NCBI GenBank assembly: GCA_903903365.1
Contig: CAIUYS010000412.1
Coordinates: 1 to 7,622 of the forward strand
Length of the DNA: 7,622 nucleotides
Source: an uncultured Methylococcaceae bacterium
Lineage (GTDB): Bacteria; Pseudomonadota; Gammaproteobacteria; Methylococcales; Methylomonadaceae
Direction of reading: 5' to 3'
Below, piece after piece: positions 1 to 6,589 of this stretch. Position 1 is the first letter of the stretch. Every line of letters begins with the position of its first letter. The position numbers and the translations under genes are program-made. A model generated the notes under the pieces. That model worked only from the letters and a program-made list of their open reading frames with translations. It had not been told where the DNA came from and did no database searches.

Positions 1-526
1 ACAGGGTTCTAACGCCCATTTCTTTACGCACATTAATGGTATGCTTCATGGCACCGTGATGCTTGGGGGCAAATAAAAACCCAACGCCAATTTCATTAGC
101 GCACTGTGTCACTTGTTCAGCACTTAAATTCAGATTAACGCCCGCCGCTTCCAGTAAATCCGCACTGCCACAACTGCTGGATACAGAGCGATTGCCGTGT
201 TTGGCAACTTGCCCGCCCGCCGCTGCCACCACAAAAGCGCAGGTGGTGGAAATATTAAACGTATTTGCGCCATCGCCGCCAGTACCGCAGGTGTCGATAA
301 CATGATCGCCGGTGATGGTTACTTTGCTGGCCAATTCGCGCATCACTTCAACAGCGGCGGCAATCTCGTCAATGGTTTCGCCTTTGCAACGCAACGCGAT
401 TAAAAAACCGCCGATTTGTGCATCAGTCGCTTTGCCGGACATGATCAAACGCATGACATCACGCATTTCATCAGCGGTCAGGTTTTGCTTATCAAGCAGT
501 TTTTGTAAAGCTTTTTGTATGTGCAT
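1..526 (-). CDS. trpD: Anthranilate phosphoribosyltransferase, N-terminal half (cut by left edge)
   Basis: TrpD transfers the phosphoribosyl group of PRPP to anthranilate, the second step of tryptophan synthesis in the cytosol. I translated 175 residues from the ATG at 526 (reverse strand) to the window edge; the family is usually about 340 residues, so the C-terminal half is missing. Visible motifs are DTCGTGGDG (residues 78-86, PRPP/pyrophosphate loop), NIST (91-94), KHGNRSVSS (109-117) and FAPKHHGAMKH (152-162, anthranilate side), all intact. The N-terminus MHIQKALQKLLD with the following helical domain lines up with pseudomonad TrpD, which supports this start although no Shine-Dalgarno sequence is evident before it. 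The gene lies 40 bases after trpG in the same direction and is probably in the same operon as rpe, trpE and trpG. trpC may follow beyond the edge, by analogy. Identification is secure. Confidence 0.97.
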   Translation of the reverse strand, partial: MHIQKALQKLLDKQNLTADEMRDVMRLIMSGKATDAQIGGFLIALRCKGETIDEIAAAVEVMRELASKVTITGDHVIDTCGTGGDGANTFNISTTCAFVVAAAGGQVAKHGNRSVSSSCGSADLLEAAGVNLNLSAEQVTQCANEIGVGFLFAPKHHGAMKHTINVRKEMGVRTL

Positions 527-566
527 TATTTTGTTGTAGCGTAAAAGAGATAAGCGATAACCCGCA

Positions 567-1157
567 TCACCGCTCCAAAAAATTCCTCAGCAAATCATGC
601 CCATGCTCAGTCAAAATCGATTCCGGATGAAATTGTACGCCTTCAATATCCAGGGTTTTATGCCTGACGCCCATGATTTCATCGATATTACCTGCGTCAT
701 CCTGTGTCCACGCTGTAATTTCCAGACAATCAGGTAACGTGGCCTGTTCGATAACCAGCGAATGATAACGGGTAGCGGTGAACGGATTAGACAAGCCTTT
801 AAACACGCCAAGATTGTGATGATGAATCAGTGACGTTTTGCCGTGCATAATATGTTTGGCATGGATAACATGGCCGCCAAAGGCATAACCGATACTTTGA
901 TGCCCCAGACAAACGCCCAGAATAGGATATATTCCGGCAAATTTTAAAATGGCTTCAACCGATACACCGGCTTCTTTAGGTGTGCAAGGGCCGGGGGAAA
1001 TGACGATTTTATCCGGTGCCAGTTTTTCTATGTCTGCGACCGTCACTTGATCATTACGCACAACCGTAACATCCGCACCCAATTCGCCAAAATACTGCAC
1101 CAGATTATAAGTAAACGAATCGTAATTATCGACCATGACTACTTTTACTGCACTCAT
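567..1157 (-). CDS. trpG: Anthranilate synthase component II (glutamine amidotransferase)
   Basis: TrpG is the class I glutamine amidotransferase subunit that releases ammonia from glutamine and passes it to TrpE for anthranilate formation. The 196-residue product is full length. It starts with the typical VDNYDSFTYNLVQYF segment (9-23), has the oxyanion-loop motif SPGPCTP (54-60), the nucleophile Cys83 in GVCLGHQ, and the His177/Glu179 pair in FHPES that completes the triad. It is not fused to TrpD as in E. coli. The ATG overlaps the trpE stop codon as ATGA (1154-1157), with a clear AAGGAG ribosome site ahead of it, suggesting coupled translation and equal amounts of the two subunits. In many proteobacteria this subunit also serves PabB in folate synthesis (pabA role); the sequence cannot tell whether that applies here. 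Confidence 0.97.
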   Translation of the reverse strand: MSAVKVVMVDNYDSFTYNLVQYFGELGADVTVVRNDQVTVADIEKLAPDKIVISPGPCTPKEAGVSVEAILKFAGIYPILGVCLGHQSIGYAFGGHVIHAKHIMHGKTSLIHHHNLGVFKGLSNPFTATRYHSLVIEQATLPDCLEITAWTQDDAGNIDEIMGVRHKTLDIEGVQFHPESILTEHGHDLLRNFLER

Positions 1158-2641
1158 GCCTGTTCTCCTTCCAAGCCTGCTTCGGCCATACTGACGGCAC
1201 GAAATATAGCGCGGCCTTTGTTCATGGTTTCATCCCATTCGTTTCTGGGTACAGAATCGTAAACGATACCGGCACCCGCTTGTATATGTAACCGCTGGTC
1301 TTTAATAACAGCGGTTCTAATGGCAATGGCGGTATCCAAATTTCCGGACCAGGCGATATAACCGACAGCGCCGGAATAAACGCCGCGTTTGACGGGTTCC
1401 AGTTCATCAATAATTTCCATTGCGCGTATTTTGGGCGCACCGCTAACCGTTCCGGCCGGAAAAGTGGCGGCCAGTACATCAAAGGCATTTTTACCTTGCT
1501 GAAGTGTTCCGGTGACATTGGAAACAATGTGCATCACATGAGAATAACGTTCGACGATCATTTTATCGGTCAATTGTACCGTGCCTATTTCAGCAACACG
1601 CCCCGCATCATTGCGGCCTAAATCAATCAGCATTAAGTGTTCCGCCAGTTCTTTTGGGTCTGCCAATAATTCGTGTTCAAGAGCAATATCCTGTTCAGGC
1701 GTTGCACCGCGCCTTCGGGTTCCGGCAATCGGGCGCACCGTCACGGTATTATCTTCCAGTCTGACCAATATTTCCGGTGACGATCCAACGATATGAAAAT
1801 CATCCAGATTCAGGTAAAACATATAAGGTGATGGATTTAAGCAGCGCAAGGCGCGGTATAAATTCAGCGGCGAAGCGGTATAAGGAATGGACAGGCGCTG
1901 CGATAAAACCACTTGCATAATGTCGCCATCGGTAATGTAATCCTTGGCTTTTAATACAGCTTCTTCAAAACCTTGCTGGGTAAAGCCGGAGACAAAATCA
2001 GTTTCTTCAACGGTACAAGGGTTGGCATGTTTTTGGGGTTTGGCTTGCAGGTCGCGCAGTTTGACCGCCAGTTCAGAGACTCGCGCCACCGCACGCTGAT
2101 AGGCATCGGCTTCTTCCGGGTTAGCATGAGTCAATAACAATACTTTGCCCGACAGATTATCAAACACCAGAATTTCTTCTGACACCATCAGCAAAATATC
2201 AGGACATCCCAACGGGTCGGGCTTTTCTGTTCCACGCAAACGAGGCTCAATATAGCGAATAGTTTCATAACCAAAATAACCGACCAGACCGCCATTAAAG
2301 CGCGGTAAATCAGCAATGTCGGGTACGTTATAACGCTGCTTAAATTGCTCAATCCAGACGAGTGGATTGTCGTGCGTTACGGTTTCCAGCAACTCGCCGT
2401 CTTTTTCTACCCGAATTTGAGTGCCGTTGATTTTAACGACCGTTTTACAGGGCAATCCTATAATGGAATAACGCCCCCATTGTTCACCACCGTGAACCGA
2501 TTCAAATAAATAGGAATACGCGCCATCAGCCAATTTCAGATAAGCACTTAAAGGCGTATCCAAATCAGCCAAAACTTCGCGGCTAACCGGAATACGGTTG
2601 TAGCCTTGTTGGGCCAGGTGATTAAATTGTTCTAGGGTCAT
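1154..2641 (-). CDS. trpE: Anthranilate synthase component I
   Basis: TrpE converts chorismate to anthranilate using ammonia from TrpG; it is the committed and usually feedback-inhibited step of tryptophan synthesis. Counted from the ATG at 2641 the protein has 495 residues. The N-terminal domain carries SYLFESV (43-49), matching the LLES-type element linked to tryptophan inhibition. The chorismate-binding domain shows PIAGTRRRG (304-312), EHLMLIDLGRND (334-345), FPAGTVSGAPKIRAME (394-409) and QAGAGIVYDSVP (454-465), all complete. I chose 2641 because MTLEQFNHLAQQGYNRIP matches the pseudomonad-type N-terminus. A 23-residue upstream extension to an ATG at 2710 would be encoded by a palindromic repeat. 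No good Shine-Dalgarno sequence precedes 2641. The gene ends in an ATGA overlap with trpG. It is probably transcribed from the rpe promoter, with any extra control in the repeat-bearing 168-base gap unknown. Confidence 0.97.
   Translation of the reverse strand: MTLEQFNHLAQQGYNRIPVSREVLADLDTPLSAYLKLADGAYSYLFESVHGGEQWGRYSIIGLPCKTVVKINGTQIRVEKDGELLETVTHDNPLVWIEQFKQRYNVPDIADLPRFNGGLVGYFGYETIRYIEPRLRGTEKPDPLGCPDILLMVSEEILVFDNLSGKVLLLTHANPEEADAYQRAVARVSELAVKLRDLQAKPQKHANPCTVEETDFVSGFTQQGFEEAVLKAKDYITDGDIMQVVLSQRLSIPYTASPLNLYRALRCLNPSPYMFYLNLDDFHIVGSSPEILVRLEDNTVTVRPIAGTRRRGATPEQDIALEHELLADPKELAEHLMLIDLGRNDAGRVAEIGTVQLTDKMIVERYSHVMHIVSNVTGTLQQGKNAFDVLAATFPAGTVSGAPKIRAMEIIDELEPVKRGVYSGAVGYIAWSGNLDTAIAIRTAVIKDQRLHIQAGAGIVYDSVPRNEWDETMNKGRAIFRAVSMAEAGLEGEQA
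1165..1170 (-). promoter_or_regulatory. Ribosome binding site of trpG
   Basis: Reading the reverse strand, AAGGAG lies inside the last codons of trpE, 7 bases before the trpG ATG at 1157. It is the best Shine-Dalgarno match in the trp cluster and fixes the trpG start at the ATGA overlap with the trpE stop. Confidence 0.8.
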
Positions 2642-2679
2642 GGTGGTTTTGTTATTCAACGTATTTATAGAGTATCGTG

Positions 2680-2750
2680 GTTGGGTTAGCGATCGCGTAA
2701 CCCAACACATTGAAGCGGCAAATGTTGGGTTACGCGATTGCTAACCCAAC
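2680..2750. repeat. Double palindrome (REP-like pair) in the rpe-trpE gap
   Basis: Two 28-base arms (2680-2707 and 2723-2750) are inverted copies of each other with one mismatch, separated by 15 bases. Each arm is also a palindrome by itself, of the form GTTGGGTTA-N9-TAACCCAAC, with a GCGATCGC core in the left arm and GCGATTGC in the right. The pair could form either one long hairpin or two short ones in DNA or RNA. It starts 38 bases upstream of the trpE ATG (2641), so it would lie in the trpE mRNA leader. No T-rich tract follows on either strand, so it is not an ordinary intrinsic terminator. A 12-base piece of the same element (TAACCCAACTTA) recurs at 6387-6398, which suggests a dispersed repeat family. 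Confidence 0.85.
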
Positions 2751-2809
2751 TTATAAAGCTATTTCACAACCACCCAATCAATAAAGGTACGCGATGCATA
2801 CCCTACAAA

Positions 2810-3481
2810 CTAAACGGCCAACGCCAATTCTGCACGCATTTCGTCAATGACTTTTTTGTAATCCGGCTGGCTAAAAATCGCTGAACCGGCAACAAATGTA
2901 TCAGCACCGGCTGCTTTAATGGCGCGAATGTTGTCGACTTTTACGCCGCCGTCAATTTCCAGACGAATATTAAGACCACTGTCGTCAATCCGTTTTCTAA
3001 CCAGCTTTAATTTATCCAACGCTGAAGGGATAAACGATTGACCGCCAAAACCCGGGTTAACAGACATTAATAAAATCATGTCCAGCTTGTCCATCACATA
3101 ATCCAGATAATGCAGTGATGTGCCCGGGTTAAATACCAATCCGGCTTGGCAACCGCAATCTTTAATCAATTGCAGGGTACGGTCGATATGCACAGAGGCT
3201 TCAGGATGGAAAGTAATGATGCTGGCACCGGCTTTGGCAAAATCAGGAATCAAACGGTCAACGGGTTCAACCATCAAATGCACGTCAATCGGTGCAGTTA
3301 CGCCGTGTTTTCTTAAGGCTTCACAAACCAAAGGTCCGATGGTCAGATTGGGCACAAAATGATTGTCCATCACATCAAAATGTACAACATCAGCGCCATC
3401 AGCTAAAACTCTATCAACGTCTTCGCCTAATTTGGCAAAATTGGCTGAAAGTATGGAGGGAGCAATCCAGTTTTTGTTCAT
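2810..3481 (-). CDS. rpe: Ribulose-phosphate 3-epimerase
   Basis: Rpe interconverts ribulose 5-phosphate and xylulose 5-phosphate in the pentose phosphate pathway; in methylotrophs using the ribulose monophosphate or Calvin cycle it also helps regenerate the acceptor sugar. The 223-residue protein has the normal length and a TIM-barrel layout. It contains APSILSAN (7-14), the metal and catalytic residues His34 and Asp36 in HFDVMD, His68 in HLMVEP, the flexible loop VNPGFGGQSF (141-150), Asp177 in EIDGGV, and the phosphate-binding AGSAIF (198-203). The start at 3481 is supported by an AGAGGAA ribosome site (3488-3494). It heads the minus-strand cluster; rpe next to trpE is known from pseudomonads and relatives, usually with gph between them, and gph is missing here. 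Identification is secure. Confidence 0.97.
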   Translation of the reverse strand: MNKNWIAPSILSANFAKLGEDVDRVLADGADVVHFDVMDNHFVPNLTIGPLVCEALRKHGVTAPIDVHLMVEPVDRLIPDFAKAGASIITFHPEASVHIDRTLQLIKDCGCQAGLVFNPGTSLHYLDYVMDKLDMILLMSVNPGFGGQSFIPSALDKLKLVRKRIDDSGLNIRLEIDGGVKVDNIRAIKAAGADTFVAGSAIFSQPDYKKVIDEMRAELALAV

Positions 3482-3508
3482 TTTCTGTTCCTCTGCGTAA
3501 AATTGTTT

Positions 3509-3514
3509 ATTATA
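3509..3514 (-). promoter_or_regulatory. Probable -10 box of the rpe(-trp) promoter
   Basis: On the reverse strand TATAAT matches the sigma-70 -10 consensus perfectly and lies 27 bases before the rpe ATG. The region at the -35 distance (around 3532-3537) is GAGGAG-like and poor, so an activator or a weak promoter is possible. This is the only good -10 match in the 100-base divergent gap for the minus strand, and it could serve the whole rpe-trpEGD run. Confidence 0.5.
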
Positions 3515-3539
3515 GCTTTTTTTACCCGTTGCTCCTCGT

Positions 3540-3545
3540 TATAAA
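3540..3545 (+). promoter_or_regulatory. Possible -10 box for the FAH-family gene
   Basis: TATAAA lies 36 bases before the ATG at 3582 in the gap shared with rpe. No convincing -35 hexamer is present at 16-18 bases upstream, only a T-rich stretch. This is a weak prediction made from one hexamer and its position. Confidence 0.3.
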
Positions 3546-3581
3546 ACAACGGCGGTTGCCATCATACAGGAAACACAATCG

Positions 3582-4454
3582 ATGAAACTAGTGACCTTTA
3601 CTCATAACAAACAATCGCGTGTCGGTGCGGTTATTGATGATGCCGTTGTTGACAGTTACGGCAGCGCTGATATTCCGGCGTCCATGATTGAGTTTCTTGG
3701 CGCAGGCACTACCGCCTTATTGGCCATGCAGGCACTGATTGACAAAGGTAATGCGCGTATTGCCTTGGCTGAGGTTAAGCTAAATGCGCCAGTGCCAAGG
3801 CCGGGGAAATATCTGGGAATTGCCTTAAACTATGCCGACCATATAGCCGAAACGGGTCGTGGCCAGCCTGAATATCCGAGTTTTTTTACCAAACAAAGTA
3901 GCTGTGTTATCGGCTATGGTGACGCTATACACCGACCCAAGGTGTCCGATAAACTGGACTACGAAGGTGAGCTGGCTTTTGTTATCGGCAAACGTTGCCG
4001 CCATGTGCCTGTCGATAAGGCACATCAGGTTATTGCCGGATTTACCATTGCAAATGATGTATCGGTACGCGACTGGCAAATACGCTCACCTACGATGACC
4101 ATTGGTAAATCATTTGATACCTGTGGACCGCTGGGGCCGTGGATAGTGACTCCTGACGAACTAACAGACCCGCATAACCTGGCCATTAAAACCTGGATTG
4201 ATGACGAGCTGCGGCAGGATGGTAATACCCGGCAGATGATTTTTAATTGTTATGAAATGGTCGCTTATTTATCTCAGGCCATGACACTGGAACCGGGCGA
4301 TGTGATTACTACCGGAACACCGAGCGGTGTCGGCGTAAAAATGCAGCCGCGCGGTTATCTAAAACCCGGACAAACCGCCAGAATTGAAATTGAAGGCATA
4401 GGTACATTGTCCAATCCGGTTATTGAAGAACCTGATAATACGGCGATTTATTAA
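3582..4454 (+). CDS. Fumarylacetoacetate hydrolase (FAH) family protein
   Basis: The 290-residue product belongs to the FAH superfamily (COG0179 type), metal-dependent enzymes that cleave, hydrate, decarboxylate or tautomerise 2-oxo acids and acylpyruvates. A small N-terminal domain (about 1-70) precedes the catalytic beta-roll. Key elements are GIALNYADHIAE (79-90, with the probable catalytic His87), the metal ligands Glu128 and Glu130 in DYEGE plus Asp159 in ANDVSVRDWQ, the GKSFDTCGPLGPW segment (175-187) and TTGTPSGVG (243-251). Everything needed for catalysis appears present. The start at 3582 has an AGGAAA ribosome site 8 bases upstream. The gene diverges from rpe and stands alone, with a hairpin after its stop, so its neighbours do not reveal the substrate. 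Possible activities include fumarylpyruvate hydrolase, ureidoglycolate lyase-like or oxaloacetate tautomerase; I cannot choose among them. Confidence 0.9.
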   Translation: MKLVTFTHNKQSRVGAVIDDAVVDSYGSADIPASMIEFLGAGTTALLAMQALIDKGNARIALAEVKLNAPVPRPGKYLGIALNYADHIAETGRGQPEYPSFFTKQSSCVIGYGDAIHRPKVSDKLDYEGELAFVIGKRCRHVPVDKAHQVIAGFTIANDVSVRDWQIRSPTMTIGKSFDTCGPLGPWIVTPDELTDPHNLAIKTWIDDELRQDGNTRQMIFNCYEMVAYLSQAMTLEPGDVITTGTPSGVGVKMQPRGYLKPGQTARIEIEGIGTLSNPVIEEPDNTAIY

Positions 4455-4489
4455 CGCTATAGATTTTCAGATAAATAATTTCGATGCGA

Positions 4490-4522
4490 ACGGATACCAT
4501 CCCTTTGAGGGATGTTATCCGT
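4490..4522 (+). terminator. Hairpin after the FAH-family gene, probable terminator
   Basis: A 14-base stem with one mismatch (ACGGATACCATCCC at 4490-4503 against 4509-4522) closes a 5-base TTTGA loop, 36 bases after the stop codon. The stem is strong, but the sequence that follows (GTGAGTTAAATT) has no proper run of T, so termination may be weak or the structure may instead protect the 3' end of the mRNA. Confidence 0.5.
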
Positions 4523-4604
4523 GTGAGTTAAATTGTCGCGTGGTGGACATTTAATTTCTGAAAGACTATATGGCCTATTAGGTTTTTCAAAAGCCAAAAT
4601 ACGC

Positions 4605-4613
4605 TATTATTAT
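4605..4613 (+). promoter_or_regulatory. Possible -10 region for the BT1-like transporter gene
   Basis: Two overlapping TATTAT hexamers (4605-4610 and 4608-4613) lie about 37-40 bases before the ATG at 4650. The upstream TTTTTC/TTTCAA is a poor -35. The position after the hairpin at 4490-4522 favours an independent promoter for the transporter, but the support is only the hexamer match. Confidence 0.35.
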
Positions 4614-4649
4614 GACCAATCAAACACACTGGCTCACTCAGGATAACCC

Positions 4650-6329
4650 ATGTCCAAACATAAATCCTTAATCGATAATGACGCCGCAACGGCTACCCGT
4701 CTGTTGCGGCTTTGGCATCACTGGATGGATCGCAATGTTTACGATCTTGCCCGACAGATGCGCTTGAGTTATGTGCCACCGCTAATGGTTTATCTGGCGG
4801 CAGGTTTGTCAGGCTTGACCGGTATCGTCGGCACTTTTTTTGTTAAAGAATATCTGGGGTTGTCTGCCGAATTTCTGGCGACCTTAAGTTTTTGGGTGAT
4901 GCTACCCTGGGCGCTAAAGATGCCACTGGGTCATTTGGTGGATTTACTCTGGCGCTATAAGGCCGGTTTGATTTATCTGGGTGCCGGCTTGATTGCGGCA
5001 AGTTTGCTGATCTTGACTAATCTGCTGGCAGATCTTGATTATATGACCCGTATAATGCCTGCAGAAAGCTGGTATATAGTGGCGTCCTTGTTGGCACCGA
5101 TTGGGTATGTGATGCAGGATATTGTCGCCGATGCCATGACGGTAGAGGCGGTGCCGCGTTTTGATGCTTTGGGACAGCCTGTTCCACAAGCGCAAATTCT
5201 GCTTGCACATACCACTATGCAAACGTTGGGGCGCGTGTCCATTATTGGTGGTACGTTGCTAGTCGCCGCTGCCAATGTCTATTTGTTTAGTGGCGTAGCG
5301 ACGATGAGCGCCGTCGAAAAAACAGCGGTTTATCTTACGGTTTATCACTGGGCATTACTGATTCCATTTATTTCAGTTTTTGGTGTTTTTTTGTCGTCCT
5401 GGTTACGCTCTCAAGAAGAATGGAAACTTGCCGCTCAAGGCTATGAGTTTGAAGACATCAAGCGCTTATTGGATCGGCCGGTAACGGAATTGCCGGAGAT
5501 TAATTGGTGGCTATTGGGCGGCGGGCTGGTATTTACCTTGTTCGCAGCCATTATGGGGCTGACCGATGTGCGCAACAACGAGGAGATTGTATTTGCCGGA
5601 TCATTGTTCATCGTCTTGTTTCTGATGTGGCATTTGACAAAAGAGCTGGCGATTCGTGAAAGAAACCGGTTATTCGGCACGGCCTTTGTAATCTTTGCTT
5701 TTCGTGCAGTACCCACAACAGGTGCGGGAGAAACCTGGTGGATGATTGACGTGCTTGATTTTGATCAGCAGTTTTTGTCGCAATTATCCTTAATTTCCAG
5801 CGCGTTGACCTTGTTCGGCATGTTTTTGTTTCGGCGCTTTATGGCCGAGCGGTCGATAACTTACATTATCGCAGTGCTTACCATCGCTTTGGCGGTGCTT
5901 TACTTACCGAACATTGCCCTGTTTTATGGGGTTCAGGAATGGACGCAGGCACATACAGGCGGTGTCGTGGATGCACGCTTTATTGCGCTGATTGATACGG
6001 CCTTGGAATCGCCTTTAGGACAAATCGCCATGATTCCCATGCTGGCCTGGATTGCCAATTCAGCGCCCGAACGCCTCAAGGCCACTTATTTTGCGGTGAT
6101 GGCCGCTTTCGTAAATTTGGCTTTATCGCTTTCACAACTATTAACTAAAGCGCTCAACCAGTATTTTCTAATCACCCGGGAAGTCAAGGCCGCCACTGGT
6201 GCGGTAACGGTGTCAGCTGATTACAGCCAATTGGGCGGACTTTTGATTACCGTCATGTTATTGAGTTTGACTTTACCGATGCTGGCCATCTTTATTGCCA
6301 AGCGTAGTTTTCTGGCTGAACAGCGGTAG
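4650..6329 (+). CDS. MFS membrane protein resembling the BT1 (folate/biopterin) transporter family
   Basis: The 559-residue product is a polytopic inner-membrane protein with roughly 12 hydrophobic segments, for example about 44-66, 76-98, 106-126, 141-160, 193-213, 229-249, 287-304, 314-330, 341-353, 376-396, 403-425, 456-470, 478-500 and 528-550; the exact count is uncertain by eye. No signal peptide is seen and the first 40 residues are polar. FVKEYLGLSAEF (64-75), LPWALKMPLGHLVD (85-98) and QDIVADAMTVE (156-166) resemble conserved elements of the BT1 folate-biopterin branch of the major facilitator superfamily, which suggests uptake or export of a pterin-like or other organic anion. The substrate is not shown by the sequence. 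A large charged loop (about 251-286) separates the two halves. The ATG has an AGGA site 6 bases upstream. The gene appears monocistronic, bounded by a hairpin upstream and a long repeat-filled gap downstream. Confidence 0.75.
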   Translation: MSKHKSLIDNDAATATRLLRLWHHWMDRNVYDLARQMRLSYVPPLMVYLAAGLSGLTGIVGTFFVKEYLGLSAEFLATLSFWVMLPWALKMPLGHLVDLLWRYKAGLIYLGAGLIAASLLILTNLLADLDYMTRIMPAESWYIVASLLAPIGYVMQDIVADAMTVEAVPRFDALGQPVPQAQILLAHTTMQTLGRVSIIGGTLLVAAANVYLFSGVATMSAVEKTAVYLTVYHWALLIPFISVFGVFLSSWLRSQEEWKLAAQGYEFEDIKRLLDRPVTELPEINWWLLGGGLVFTLFAAIMGLTDVRNNEEIVFAGSLFIVLFLMWHLTKELAIRERNRLFGTAFVIFAFRAVPTTGAGETWWMIDVLDFDQQFLSQLSLISSALTLFGMFLFRRFMAERSITYIIAVLTIALAVLYLPNIALFYGVQEWTQAHTGGVVDARFIALIDTALESPLGQIAMIPMLAWIANSAPERLKATYFAVMAAFVNLALSLSQLLTKALNQYFLITREVKAATGAVTVSADYSQLGGLLITVMLLSLTLPMLAIFIAKRSFLAEQR

Positions 6330-6341
6330 GTTGGATTCAAG

Positions 6342-6350
6342 TGATATAAT
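6342..6350 (+). promoter_or_regulatory. Possible extended -10 promoter after the transporter gene
   Basis: TGATATAAT is a TGn extension plus a perfect TATAAT. Extended -10 promoters can work without a good -35, and the hexamer at the -35 distance (AGCGGT) is poor. It lies 308 bases before the DOMON-like gene, so any transcript would run through the repeats that follow. A chance match is possible. Confidence 0.35.
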
Positions 6351-6395
6351 GCCAAGAAGCCGTAGAGTTGGCTGACGTCTTTTTGGTAACCCAAC

Positions 6396-6576
6396 TTAGG
6401 CAACTCGCAATAAATAAGCCCCCACTTTATAGTCTCTACACGCTTCGTAGGAGCGGGCTATGCCCGCGAAGGCTTCGTTATATCGCGGGCATGGCCCGCT
6501 CCTACAGGAACCATTAAGTCGGTAGCGTTCCCAGAGTCAGGCAACGATTGGGTGGTATTTATTGCGAGTTACCTTA
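6396..6576. repeat. Inverted repeat pair (21-base arms) flanking the REP doublet
   Basis: The arms 6396-6416 and 6556-6576 are inverted copies matching at 19 of 21 positions, including a perfect 15-base core AACTCGCAATAAATA (6402-6416, inverse at 6556-6570). They enclose 139 bases that contain the REP doublet. This is the architecture of a small non-autonomous mobile element or of a long imperfect hairpin. No transposase is encoded inside and I could not identify a target-site duplication. Confidence 0.7.
6447..6505. repeat. REP doublet (REPIN-like inverted pair)
   Basis: Two 23-base arms (6447-6469 and 6483-6505) are inverted copies with one mismatch around a 13-base spacer. Each arm starts with GTAGGAGCGGGC and contains a short GCGGGC...GCCCGC palindrome. 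This matches the known class of bacterial REP sequences (GTGGGAGCGGGC-like in Pseudomonas), which occur in intergenic gaps as inverted pairs and are thought to be moved by a RAYT (TnpA_REP) transposase encoded elsewhere. Here it may also act as an mRNA-stabilising or transcription-stopping hairpin after the transporter gene, though no T-run follows. Confidence 0.88.
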
Positions 6577-6589
6577 TTGAGGGTGTTGA

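Noticed and set aside
63..539. Plus-strand ORFs at the left end
   Set aside because: They are antisense to the conserved trpD reading frame, which contains all expected motifs.
2642..2710. Longer trpE starting at the ATG at 2710 (23 extra residues)
   Set aside because: The extra codons lie in the palindromic repeat and its spacer, and the pseudomonad-type TrpE N-terminus begins at 2641.
2680..2750. Intrinsic terminator between rpe and trpE
   Set aside because: The hairpin is strong but no T-tract follows on either strand, and the arms look like a dispersed repeat.
3292..3585. 97-residue plus-strand ORF overlapping rpe
   Set aside because: It is antisense to the conserved rpe coding sequence, has no family resemblance, and runs into the FAH gene start.
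5441..5716. 91-residue minus-strand ORF inside the transporter gene
   Set aside because: It is the reverse-strand shadow of a membrane-protein gene with no ribosome site or recognisable domain.
6351..6384. Intrinsic terminator after the transporter gene (GCCAA/TTGGC stem, then TTTTT)
   Set aside because: The stem is only 4-5 pairs with a long loop, and the T-run starts several bases after it, so the evidence is too weak.
6447..6505. CRISPR repeat-spacer unit
   Set aside because: There are only two copies, in inverted rather than direct orientation, with a 13-base spacer; the sequence is a known REP type.
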